Source: JAJXWB01 sp964634325
GTDB lineage: Bacteria > Pseudomonadota > Alphaproteobacteria > Rhizobiales > Beijerinckiaceae
NCBI GenBank assembly: GCA_964634325.1
Contig: CAZWJF010000006.1
Coordinates: forward strand, 138,336 to 202,335
Length of the DNA: 64,000 nucleotides
Direction: 5' to 3'
Both the position numbers and the translations under genes were made by a program. Position 1 is the stretch's first letter. Each line of letters starts with the position of its first letter. Under the pieces are notes generated by a model. That model made no database searches. It worked only from the letters and a program-made list of their open reading frames with translations, and was not told the DNA's origin. This document shows, one piece after another, positions 25,236 to 33,171 of this stretch.

Positions 25236-26861
25236 TCATCCCTTGCTCATCGAACGATAGTCGAGGCGGCGATGGAACCAGTACGCGTAGCCGTCGACGT
25301 TCTTCTGCATGGCGACGTTGGCGTAAGGCTGGAAGATCGGAATGCGAGGTACGTCATCGAAGGCTAGATCGACGAAGCCCTTGACGCTCGCGTCATAGGT
25401 CGCCTTGTCGCCGACGGCGGCCGAGGCGCGCGCGGCGGCGATCAGCTTGTCCATCGCCGGGCTCTGATAGCTCATCGTGTTGAAGATCGAGTTCTGACCG
25501 TCGTAGCACCAGAAGAAGAAATACTCGGGATAGTCGAGCCAGCCAGAGAAGACGTTGGTGTAGAGCGGCAACGTTTTCTTGGTGAGTTCCGTGCGCCAGT
25601 TGGCGCCGGGGATCTTGTTGATGGTCGCGCGAATGCCGATCTGTGCGAGACTCTCCTGCGCGAGAATGCAGAGCGGTTCGTTGACGACGGCGAAGCCCAG
25701 ATCGAAGGACAGCGTCGTGTCGAAGCCGTCGGCGTAGCCGGCTTCCGCCATCAATTGCTTCGCCTTGGCGATGTCTGTGTCATAGGGATGCGGCTGCGGC
25801 CAGGCTACTTCAGTCGGCGTTCCGGGCTTTCGGCCGAACATGGGCTTGCCCAGGCCGAACAGGACCGCGTCCATGATCTTCTGATAAGGCAACGCGTAGG
25901 CGACAGCCTTGCGGACGCGCACATCGTTGAACGGCGGCTTCGTGACGTTCATGCCGATGTATTGAATGCCGTTCGAATAGGGGGTCGAGACGATCTTGAG
26001 CGAGGCGACGTTCTTCAGTTCCGCGAAGTCCTTGCTCGGCAAGTCGTAGGACACGTCCGCGTCGCCGCGTTCGAGCAGCGCGCGTCTGTTGCTGGGAGAA
26101 GGCACCATGCGCCAGATGACGCGCTTGAGCTTCGGCGCGGGGCCGCCGACCCATTTGTCGTGGCGCTCCATCACGACTTCCGTCCCCGGCGTCCATTTCG
26201 TCACCTTGTAGGCGCCGGATCCCGCGGTGTTCAGCTTCGTATATTCGAGGCCCCAGGGATCATTCGCCGCAGCGTTCTTTTTCACGAGTTCGGAATTGAC
26301 GATGCAGGGCACGATGACCGCGAGATCGGGTATGGTGAGGCGATCCTTGCGCAGGAAGTCGACGCGCACCGTATGGTCGTCGACGACAACGAATTGCTCG
26401 GGCTTTTCGAGCGAGCCGGCCTTCATCTGGAAAGTCGGAAAGCCGCCGACCGATACGGCGCGGTCGAGCGACCATTTAACGTCCTTGGCGGTGACGGGCG
26501 TTCCGTCCTGGAAGACCGCGTCCTTGCGCAATTTGAACGTGGCGGACATGTCGCCGAGCTTCATGTCCTCGGCGAGTTCCGGCTTGATGTTATCGCGATC
26601 GTAATAGGGCAGGCCGTTGGGGCCTGTCTTCATGCCGTGGGTGATGAGCCGATCGTAACAGTTCCATGAGACTTCGTAGCCCGGAACATTGGTGCCGACT
26701 CCGTGGATGTCGAGATTGTTCGGACCGCTTTCGGAGACGACCAGCAGCGTCTCCGAACGCGCATCGGCGCGCGACGGGGACCATACGGCGGGCGCGGCGA
26801 CGCCGGCGCTGGCGACGGCGGAAGTTGCTGCTGTCTTTTTCAGAAAATCGCGGCGATCCAT
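25236..26861 (-). CDS. ABC transporter substrate-binding protein, DppA/OppA family, Tat-exported
   Basis: A 541-residue extracellular solute-binding protein family 5 member. The N-terminus MDRRDFLKKTAATSAVASAG carries a twin-arginine motif (RRDFLKK), and the mature part has SGPNNLDIHGVGTN, LAEDMKLGDMSATFKLRKDAVF and GTPVTAKDVKWSLDRA. The frame runs open to 27023, but the Tat start at 26861 is the natural one. It is the first gene of the minus-strand importer-atz operon. The ligand is unknown; biuret, triuret or a related amide is inferred from the enzymes downstream. Confidence 0.92.
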   Translation of the reverse strand: MDRRDFLKKTAATSAVASAGVAAPAVWSPSRADARSETLLVVSESGPNNLDIHGVGTNVPGYEVSWNCYDRLITHGMKTGPNGLPYYDRDNIKPELAEDMKLGDMSATFKLRKDAVFQDGTPVTAKDVKWSLDRAVSVGGFPTFQMKAGSLEKPEQFVVVDDHTVRVDFLRKDRLTIPDLAVIVPCIVNSELVKKNAAANDPWGLEYTKLNTAGSGAYKVTKWTPGTEVVMERHDKWVGGPAPKLKRVIWRMVPSPSNRRALLERGDADVSYDLPSKDFAELKNVASLKIVSTPYSNGIQYIGMNVTKPPFNDVRVRKAVAYALPYQKIMDAVLFGLGKPMFGRKPGTPTEVAWPQPHPYDTDIAKAKQLMAEAGYADGFDTTLSFDLGFAVVNEPLCILAQESLAQIGIRATINKIPGANWRTELTKKTLPLYTNVFSGWLDYPEYFFFWCYDGQNSIFNTMSYQSPAMDKLIAAARASAAVGDKATYDASVKGFVDLAFDDVPRIPIFQPYANVAMQKNVDGYAYWFHRRLDYRSMSKG

Positions 26862-26914
26862 GGCTTTAGGTCCCTCTCGGCGCATCTCGCGCGTGAATGC
26901 TTGAGGGCAGAATT

Positions 26915-26940
26915 GCATACAATTTCGTATATCCGTATGC
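26915..26940. promoter_or_regulatory. candidate GntR/FCD operator in the divergent promoter region
   Basis: GCATAC at 26915-26920 and GTATGC at 26935-26940 form an inverted repeat, with an inner ATAC...GTAT dyad. It lies 54 bp upstream of the binding-protein start and about 100 bp from the gntR start, between the two divergent genes. FCD-type GntR proteins bind short AT-rich palindromes of this kind. Assignment is inferred. Confidence 0.5.
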
Positions 26941-27041
26941 CTGTTGTTTGGCGTCCCTGCACAAATTTGGCTGAGTGGAGCGCCTGAAAATCGGGCGCCG
27001 ACGCCTTCCGCGTCCCCCGGCAATCAGTGTACCCATTGCGT

Positions 27042-27719
27042 ATGAGCACCTCCGACATGGGCACGCGGGCAGATCGTCTGGCGAGCGAGATCGGCGACGC
27101 CATTCTCTCTGGCCAGTTCAAGCCGGGCGAGAGGCTCGACGAGCAGCGGCTCGCTGAAACCTACGACGTTTCGCGCACGCCGGTGCGCGAGGCGTTGCGT
27201 CGGCTTGCATCGTCCGGCCTGATCGAATTGCGTCCACGGCGCGGCGCGGTCGTTACGGAGATCACGCCGGAAAGCCTGAACAGCCTGTTTGTCGCGATGG
27301 CCGAGATCGAGGCGACTTGCGCGCGGCTGGCGGCTATCTCGATGAGTCCCATCGAGCGTCGACGACTTGGCGCGCTGCACGAGGAAATGGGCGCGCACGC
27401 GGCCAAGGGCGCGCGCGCCGCCTACACGGAAGCAAATCATCGTTTCCACACCATGCTCTATGCCGGCGCGCATAATCCCACGCTCGAGGAATTTGCGACG
27501 CAACTCCGGCGCCGTCTCGAGCATTTTCGCCGCGCGCAGTTCCGCGCGCCGCGCCGGCTCGTCCAGTCGCACGCCGAGCATGAGGAGGTCGTGCGCGCTA
27601 TTCTCGCAGGCGATGCGCCGCGCGCGCATTCGGCGATGCTGCATCATGTCACTCTCGTCGAAATCGCCTACGACAAGGTGACCGGCGCGTTGCCTGCGAA
27701 AGCGCGGGGCCGGCGCTGA
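27042..27719 (+). CDS. GntR family regulator, FCD (FadR-like) subfamily
   Basis: A 225-residue repressor/activator. The N-terminal winged helix contains GQFKPGERLDEQRLAETYDVSRTPVREALRRLASSGLIELRPRRGAVV, the classical GntR signature; the C-terminal FCD domain has the metal-ligand type residues in EANHRFHTMLY and SHAEHEEVVRAI. Such proteins usually sense a carboxylate. It is divergent from the importer-atz operon and convergent with the permease-hydrolase operon (its stop abuts the permease stop at 27719/27720), so it probably controls both arms. ATG at 27042 chosen over an upstream frame extension. Confidence 0.9.
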   Translation: MSTSDMGTRADRLASEIGDAILSGQFKPGERLDEQRLAETYDVSRTPVREALRRLASSGLIELRPRRGAVVTEITPESLNSLFVAMAEIEATCARLAAISMSPIERRRLGALHEEMGAHAAKGARAAYTEANHRFHTMLYAGAHNPTLEEFATQLRRRLEHFRRAQFRAPRRLVQSHAEHEEVVRAILAGDAPRAHSAMLHHVTLVEIAYDKVTGALPAKARGRR

Positions 27720-29312
27720 TCATTCTGCTGCGACCGGTTCCGTTGGCGTGGTCGCCGCGGCGCCCGCTTTCTCCACTTGCGCGCATCCTGCAAGGAAGGC
27801 GGCGACCAGCGCATAAGCCAGCGCGATCTGCGGAGTGACGCCGAGGCCGTGCTCGCCGAAGCCGACGGCGGGTCCGTGCATGAAGCCGAAATAGGTGAGC
27901 GCCGCGCCGGCGCCGGCGAAGCCCGCCGCGCGCATGAACTGGCGCTCGATGATGAAGACGGCGATCGCGCCGAGCACGAGGCCGGTGAGAATTGCGCCAT
28001 CGCCAAGGTAGGTCAGGCCCTGGTAGAGCACCCCGACATTGGCGAGCTTGTCGAGGCCGACTTTGGCGGCGTCCGTCCCGGCGGCGCCGAGAGCGCCGTC
28101 GATCAGCGTCTTCGCCCAGGAAGCGAGATGCGGCGTGAAGGCGAGCACGATCGCAGGCGCGTGGTTGTGCGGGGTCTCCTGAAACGCCTGCGCGCCGATC
28201 AGCATGCCGATGTAGAGCAGGATCGGCGAGATGGCCACGACCGGCACGAGCGTCACGAGAAGAGAGGCGACGCCGAGCCACGACAGCACGATCACCATCA
28301 GACCGGTCGCCGCCGAATAGCCGATGCGGCCGCCCATCGCCTTCCAGCCGGGATGGCCGATATAGACGGCGTTGATGAATGGGTTGCCCATGATGCAACC
28401 GATTAGGCTGACGACGCCGTCGGCCGTCAGCACGCGTGTCGTCGGGTAGGAGTCGCCCGCGGCGGACGCGCTCTCAACATTGTCCATCGCCTCCACAAGG
28501 TCGTAGATGCCGAAGGGGATCGCGGTGACGAGGATCAACCCCAGGAATTCGAAGCCGCCGAAGACGCGGCCAAGCGCAGGGATCGGAACTGAGAAGCCGA
28601 TCGTGGAGAAGGATTGCGCAAGCTTGTCGAGGCTCATACCGCCGTAGCCGAGGCCGAAGATATTCGAACCCCAGGCGATCAGCATGCCCGCCGCGATTGC
28701 GACCAGGCCGGCGGGAACGCCGTGCGGATACCGTAGCTTGCCGAACCAACTCACGAGAATGATTCCGAAGCAGACCAAACCGATGACCGGCGTCATGAAT
28801 ATTTCGAGCGCCGGCCGCATGGAGATGAAGGCGACGGAGACGCCGGCCAATGTGCCGAGCAGGGCCGCGCGCGGCGTGATCTTGCGGATGACGGGCGCGA
28901 CAAAGCCGCCGATCATGAGAATGAAGCTCTGGATGAACACCCAGGCGAGGCCCGCTTCCCACGCCTTTACGGGATCGCTGGTCTTCAGCATGACCGGCAG
29001 CATGATGACGAAGGTGACGATGAACATGTGCGGGACGCTGACGCCCGAGGGCAGCGCGCAGACATCAGTCCTGCCTGTCTCCTTCGCCAGTTTCCACGCG
29101 AGGTAGGCGTAATATACGGTGCTGAGACACATCATCAGGCCGAGCGCGGGCAGAATGCGGCCGAAGACGATGGCGTCGGGCATCTTCAGCACGAAGCGAA
29201 GCAGGCCGGTCAGCACAAGCATGTTGACGAGTATGTTCGTGCCGAAGCCGAAGAAAGCGTTCCAGTCGCCGGGAACCCACAGCGCGGGTCTAGCCTCTCG
29301 CGTCGTCTCCAC
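27720..29312 (-). CDS. NCS2/AzgA-like permease
   Basis: A 530-residue polytopic membrane protein with about 12 hydrophobic segments, resembling the AzgA branch of nucleobase permeases: WNAFFGFGTNILVNMLVL, VSVPHMFIVTFVIMLP, PFGIYDLVEAMDNVESA, GNPFINAVYIGHPGWKAMGGR. The start is GTG at 29312 with a strong GAGGAGG five bases upstream. It follows the cysteine hydrolase by 10 bp and is likely co-transcribed. Context suggests import of a purine-derived or urea-like compound; the family alone only says nucleobase-type substrate. Confidence 0.82.
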   Translation of the reverse strand: METTREARPALWVPGDWNAFFGFGTNILVNMLVLTGLLRFVLKMPDAIVFGRILPALGLMMCLSTVYYAYLAWKLAKETGRTDVCALPSGVSVPHMFIVTFVIMLPVMLKTSDPVKAWEAGLAWVFIQSFILMIGGFVAPVIRKITPRAALLGTLAGVSVAFISMRPALEIFMTPVIGLVCFGIILVSWFGKLRYPHGVPAGLVAIAAGMLIAWGSNIFGLGYGGMSLDKLAQSFSTIGFSVPIPALGRVFGGFEFLGLILVTAIPFGIYDLVEAMDNVESASAAGDSYPTTRVLTADGVVSLIGCIMGNPFINAVYIGHPGWKAMGGRIGYSAATGLMVIVLSWLGVASLLVTLVPVVAISPILLYIGMLIGAQAFQETPHNHAPAIVLAFTPHLASWAKTLIDGALGAAGTDAAKVGLDKLANVGVLYQGLTYLGDGAILTGLVLGAIAVFIIERQFMRAAGFAGAGAALTYFGFMHGPAVGFGEHGLGVTPQIALAYALVAAFLAGCAQVEKAGAAATTPTEPVAAE

Positions 29313-29322
29313 GGCGTCCTCC

Positions 29323-30018
29323 TCAGGCGATGGCGCGTGCGTGCGCCTTGTCGGATAGCGCAGCGACAAGGTCAGCCGATGAGGCGACCCAGCCGAATAT
29401 GCCGCCCTGGGCTGCGACCATGCGCAGCGCGACAGCGTGGAATTCCGGGAAATAGGAAGCGCAGGCGTCGGATACGACAATGCAGCGGTAGCCGCGATCG
29501 TTGGCCTCGCGCACCGTGGTGTGGACACAGACTTCTGTCGTCACGCCGCAGACGAGCAAAGTGGCTATGCCGCGATTGCGCAGGATGAGATCGAGGTCGG
29601 TGGCGAAAAAGGCGCCCTTGCCGGGCTTGTCGATGACGGGCTCGCCCGGGATCGGCGCGAGCTCGGGAATGATGTCGTGGCCGGGTTCGCCCCGTACGAG
29701 GATGCGACCCATCGGGCCCACGGCGCCGATACGCTTTGCGGGATCGCCGCGGTCGACCTTGTGGCGCGGCGCATCCGACAGATCTTCGCGATGGCCTTCG
29801 CGCGTGTGGACCACGAGAAGCCCAGCAACGCGCGCGGCTGCAATCATCGCTCCAGTCGGCGCGATCGCGCTGCGCAAGAGCGACACGTCATTGCCCAGGG
29901 CCTCGCCGAAGCCGCCGGGTTCGAGAAAATCCCGCTGCATGTCGATCACGACAAGCGCGGTCGTCGCGCTTTCGAAAGACACGGCAAATGGGTTCGCCTT
30001 CACTGTCGTCGTCGACAT
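29323..30018 (-). CDS. isochorismatase-like cysteine hydrolase, probable biuret or triuret amidohydrolase (BiuH/TrtA type)
   Basis: A 231-residue isochorismatase-fold hydrolase. The triad is visible as Asp26 (VVIDMQRDF), Lys131 (VIDKPGKG) and Cys164 (GVTTEVCVH). Phe31 and Gln204 (VAAQGGIFG) fall where I recall the biuret-contacting Phe and Gln of Rhizobium BiuH. BiuH turns biuret into allophanate; TrtA turns triuret into carboxybiuret. With AtzEG, AtzH and AtzF nearby, either activity completes a route to ammonia. ATG at 30018 has GAGG upstream; the frame continues to 30084. N-carbamoylsarcosine-type hydrolase is a less likely alternative. Confidence 0.8.
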   Translation of the reverse strand: MSTTTVKANPFAVSFESATTALVVIDMQRDFLEPGGFGEALGNDVSLLRSAIAPTGAMIAAARVAGLLVVHTREGHREDLSDAPRHKVDRGDPAKRIGAVGPMGRILVRGEPGHDIIPELAPIPGEPVIDKPGKGAFFATDLDLILRNRGIATLLVCGVTTEVCVHTTVREANDRGYRCIVVSDACASYFPEFHAVALRMVAAQGGIFGWVASSADLVAALSDKAHARAIA

Positions 30019-30476
30019 CGGCGCCTCGCTATGGCCCATGGCTACATGCAATGCGCATGCCGTTTTCGACAGCATTGAAAGCAAACGCCTGGCGCTGAGC
30101 GGCGCCGAAACTTCGAGCAGTCGGGCAATCCGTTTGCCTGTTTTATCGGACTCACGGCGTCGTCGCCGCTTCTCGAGGCATCAACCACCGCTCGTCCCGT
30201 GGCGGGCGCCGAGGCGTGTCTTCCCAGTCGAATACGAAACCAGGCGCGAGCGTCTGATGAAACGCGTCGGCCAATGGACCGTCCGCCGAAGCGCGGCGAA
30301 TCCAAACTGGAGCGTTGGAGGCCATGTCGTAGGGCGGATCTGGAAGTTCGCCTCATGACCGCGGCCAAGCCCGCGACCAGCCGTTTCCGGCCGTTGAGAA
30401 TGTCAGCGCCATGCGGTCGGGCGCTTTCCAGGACGGCGCACTGGACGGCGACATACCCCGGCCGTAGGATTTCCAC
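30019..30476. other. 458-bp divergent intergenic region between the hydrolase and hupU
   Basis: I see no supported gene. It must contain the promoter of the minus-strand hydrolase-permease operon and that of hupUV. I could not find a good sigma-54 -24/-12 element here, in contrast to hupS and hupG, which agrees with hupUV often being expressed constitutively at low level. Confidence 0.5.
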
Positions 30477-31475
30477 GTGGAAAAGAACGGGAAATTCAAC
30501 GTCCTCTGGCTGCAGGCTGGTTCCTGCGGCGGATGCACCATGTCCGTCCTGGAGCGGGGCGCGGCGGGCTGGTTTAGAGAGTTGTCCGCGCTCGGGATAA
30601 GGTTGCTGTGGCACCCGGCCATCAGCGAAGAGACGGGCGAAGAAGTCATCGAAATTCTGGAGCGCGTCGAACGCGGGGAGTCGCCCCTGCACGCGCTCTG
30701 CATCGAGGGGTCTATCTTGCGCGGCCCGAATGGTTCGGGTCTCTTCAATCGGCTCTCTGGCGCAAACCGCACCCTGCTCGACTGCGTGCGCTCGCTCGCG
30801 CCGCTCGCCGACTATTGCGTGGCGGTTGGTTCATGCGCGGCCTTCGGCGGCGTCCCCGCCGGCGAACCGGACCCGACAGAGGCGTGCGGCCTGCACTATT
30901 CGGGCGTGGACATTGGCGGCGCGCTCGGCCAGGACTTTCGTTCCCGCAAGGGCCTTCCGGTCGTCAATGTCGCTGGGTGCGCGCCCCATCCAGGCTGGAT
31001 CATGGAGACGCTCGTTGCGTTGTCGCTTGGCGATCTCGACGCGACGCAGCTCGACGCTTTCGGGCGCCCTCGATTCTTCGCCGACCATCTGGCCCACCAC
31101 GGCTGCAGCCGCAACGAGTTCTACGAGTTCAAGGCGAGCGCGGAGCAGTTGTCCGATCGCGGTTGTCTGATGGAGCACCTCGGCTGCAAGGCGACTCAGG
31201 CGGTGGGCGATTGCAACCAGAGAGTCTGGAGCGGCGGCGGCTCGTGCACTCATGGCGGGTTCGCCTGCATCGCCTGCACTGCGCCCAATTTCGAGGATAC
31301 CCGTGGCTATCACGCGACTCCGAAGATCGCCGGAATTCCCGTCGGCCTGCCGCTCGACATGCCCAAGGCCTGGTTCATGGCGCTTGCGGCGCTCTCCAAA
31401 TCCGCGACGCCGCGCCGGGTGCGCGACAATGCGCGGGCCGATCACGTCGTCGCGCCGCCGAGTCGCGAAAAGTGA
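30477..31475 (+). CDS. hupU: regulatory (H2-sensing) [NiFe]-hydrogenase small subunit HupU
   Basis: A 332-residue small subunit with FeS-cluster cysteines but no Tat signal peptide or C-terminal membrane anchor, the hallmark of cytoplasmic sensor hydrogenases (HupU/HoxB). The proximal-cluster region reads AGSCGGCT, with Gly19 between Cys17 and Cys20, and VGSCAAFGG with Gly125, so only four proximal cysteines are present, unlike HupS downstream. GTG start with AGGA eight bases upstream. It overlaps hupV by 4 bp. HupUV signals H2 to HupT. Confidence 0.93.
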   Translation: MEKNGKFNVLWLQAGSCGGCTMSVLERGAAGWFRELSALGIRLLWHPAISEETGEEVIEILERVERGESPLHALCIEGSILRGPNGSGLFNRLSGANRTLLDCVRSLAPLADYCVAVGSCAAFGGVPAGEPDPTEACGLHYSGVDIGGALGQDFRSRKGLPVVNVAGCAPHPGWIMETLVALSLGDLDATQLDAFGRPRFFADHLAHHGCSRNEFYEFKASAEQLSDRGCLMEHLGCKATQAVGDCNQRVWSGGGSCTHGGFACIACTAPNFEDTRGYHATPKIAGIPVGLPLDMPKAWFMALAALSKSATPRRVRDNARADHVVAPPSREK

Positions 31476-32920
31476 CCCGTCTCGTCGTCGGTCCGTTCAA
31501 TCGCGTCGAAGGCGATCTGGAACTGACGCTCGACGTCGATGATGGCGTCGTCCGCGCGGCGCGCGTCACGACCCCGCTTTACCGTGGTTTCGAGCAATTG
31601 CTGGTTGGCCGTCCCGCTGCCGACGCTCTCGTCGTTGCGCCGCGCATCTGCGGCATTTGTTCGGTGTCGCAATCGATCGCCGCCGCTGCGGCGCTGCGCG
31701 CGCTCGATGGGCTGGCGCCCGCGCCCAACGGCCTGCTGGCGGCCAATCTTGCGCATGCCGCCGAAAACATCGCCGACCACCTCACGCACTTCTACGTCTT
31801 CTTCATGCCGGATTTTGCGCGGACGGAATACGCCGATCGCTCCTGGTTTGCAGCGACTGAACGCCGCTTCAAGGCGATGCGCGGCGAGGCGGCCGCCGCC
31901 GCATTGCCGGCACGCGCGCGACTCCTGGAAATACTCGGGTTGATCGCCGGCAAATGGCCGCACAGCCTTGCGTTCCAGCCGGGCGGCGTAACGCGTGGTC
32001 TCGACCTCGGCGAGAAGATGCGGCTGATCGCCGTTGTCGCCGAGTTTCGCGAATTCGTCGAGCAGACGCTCGTCGGGCTTCCACTCGATGAATTCCTTGC
32101 GATCGACTCGCCGGAAGCGCTGGATCGGGCGGCGGAGGGCCGTGCGGCGGCAGGCGATTTCAGCGCCTTCGTACGTCTGGCGCGCGATCTTCGCCTAGAC
32201 AGTCTTGGTCGGCTGACTACCGAACTCATGAGCTTCGGCGCCTATCAGTTCGAAACTCCGTTTCTTCCGTCCGGCCTTTTCAATTCATCGGACGGCGCGG
32301 TCGTCGCGCTGCCCGAAGATGCGATCGGCGAGGATGTCGCGCACAGCTGGATGCGTGAGACAGACCGCGATCCTGCTTCGGCGGAGACGATTCCAGACGC
32401 GTTGAAGGCGGGCGCATATTCCTGGGCCAAGGCGCCGCGCCTCTCCGGGCGACCCGTGGAGGTCGGCGCTGTCGCACGACAGGCCGTATCCGGCGACCCT
32501 CTGGTGCGCGCGCTGATCGCGCAGGAGGGCGGCACGAACGTTTTCACGCGCGTCGTCGCGCGCATCCGCGAAATCGCGCGGCTCGTCGAGGCCGCCGACC
32601 AATGGGCGCGCGCGTTGCGGATGTCGGAACCGTTCTGCGCGCACGGGCCAAACAAGGCCGACGGCCGGGTTGCGGCGCGTGTCGAAGCTGCGCGCGGCGC
32701 GCTCGGCCACTGGTTGGACGTGCGCGGCGGGATCATCCGGCGTTATCAGATCATCGCGCCCACGACCTGGAACTTCTCCCCGCGCGACAGCGAAGGAACG
32801 CCAGGCCCCGTCGAAGCGGCGCTCGAGGGCGTCGCGGTGGGGCCGCTCGGAGCGCGCGCGGCGGCGGTGCAGCATGTCGTGCGATCCTTCGACCCCTGCA
32901 TGGTGTGCACTGCGCACTAG
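31472..32920 (+). CDS. hupV: regulatory [NiFe]-hydrogenase large subunit HupV
   Basis: A 482-residue large subunit with both NiFe-ligating motifs: RICGIC near the N-terminus and DPCMVCTAH at the very C-terminus. The protein ends exactly at this His, so there is no C-terminal peptide to be cleaved by an endopeptidase, as known for sensor hydrogenases. GTG start overlapping the hupU stop; the frame is open upstream inside hupU. Forms the H2 sensor with HupU. Confidence 0.94.
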   Translation: MTRLVVGPFNRVEGDLELTLDVDDGVVRAARVTTPLYRGFEQLLVGRPAADALVVAPRICGICSVSQSIAAAAALRALDGLAPAPNGLLAANLAHAAENIADHLTHFYVFFMPDFARTEYADRSWFAATERRFKAMRGEAAAAALPARARLLEILGLIAGKWPHSLAFQPGGVTRGLDLGEKMRLIAVVAEFREFVEQTLVGLPLDEFLAIDSPEALDRAAEGRAAAGDFSAFVRLARDLRLDSLGRLTTELMSFGAYQFETPFLPSGLFNSSDGAVVALPEDAIGEDVAHSWMRETDRDPASAETIPDALKAGAYSWAKAPRLSGRPVEVGAVARQAVSGDPLVRALIAQEGGTNVFTRVVARIREIARLVEAADQWARALRMSEPFCAHGPNKADGRVAARVEAARGALGHWLDVRGGIIRRYQIIAPTTWNFSPRDSEGTPGPVEAALEGVAVGPLGARAAAVQHVVRSFDPCMVCTAH

Positions 32921-33087
32921 AGTCTAGAGCGATCCGCGACGCCTTGGGCGCGGCAAGCGACTTTCCGGCGAATGAAAGGACCGCTGCCAGCAGACGCGCT
33001 TCGGCATGCGTCCCGCTGCGTTGCGACATGCGCGCCAATCCCCGGGAATTCTTGTGGTTCTGAATTTTTTCGCGCGTGGCGCCGGAG

Positions 33088-33104
33088 TTGGTACGGCCCT
33101 TGCG
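33088..33104 (+). promoter_or_regulatory. sigma-54 promoter (-24/-12) of hupS
   Basis: TTGGTACG, four bases, TTGCG matches the sigma-54 consensus TTGGCACG-N4-TTGCW with one -24 mismatch. GG at 33090-33091 and GC at 33102-33103 are exactly 10 bases apart. It lies 68 bp before the hupS ATG. A CTTG-N7-CAAG dyad at 32943-32957 is placed where an upstream HoxA site could be, but that assignment is speculative. Confidence 0.8.
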
Positions 33105-33171
33105 CTCTCTTGTGCAAGTCGCGCCCGGCGAGAACGTGGCGCCGTCGAAGACTGGCCAAGGGAGGACATGC

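Noticed and set aside
30430..30476. Search for a sigma-54 promoter before hupU
   Set aside because: No GG-N10-GC element with acceptable flanks was found upstream of the hupU start.
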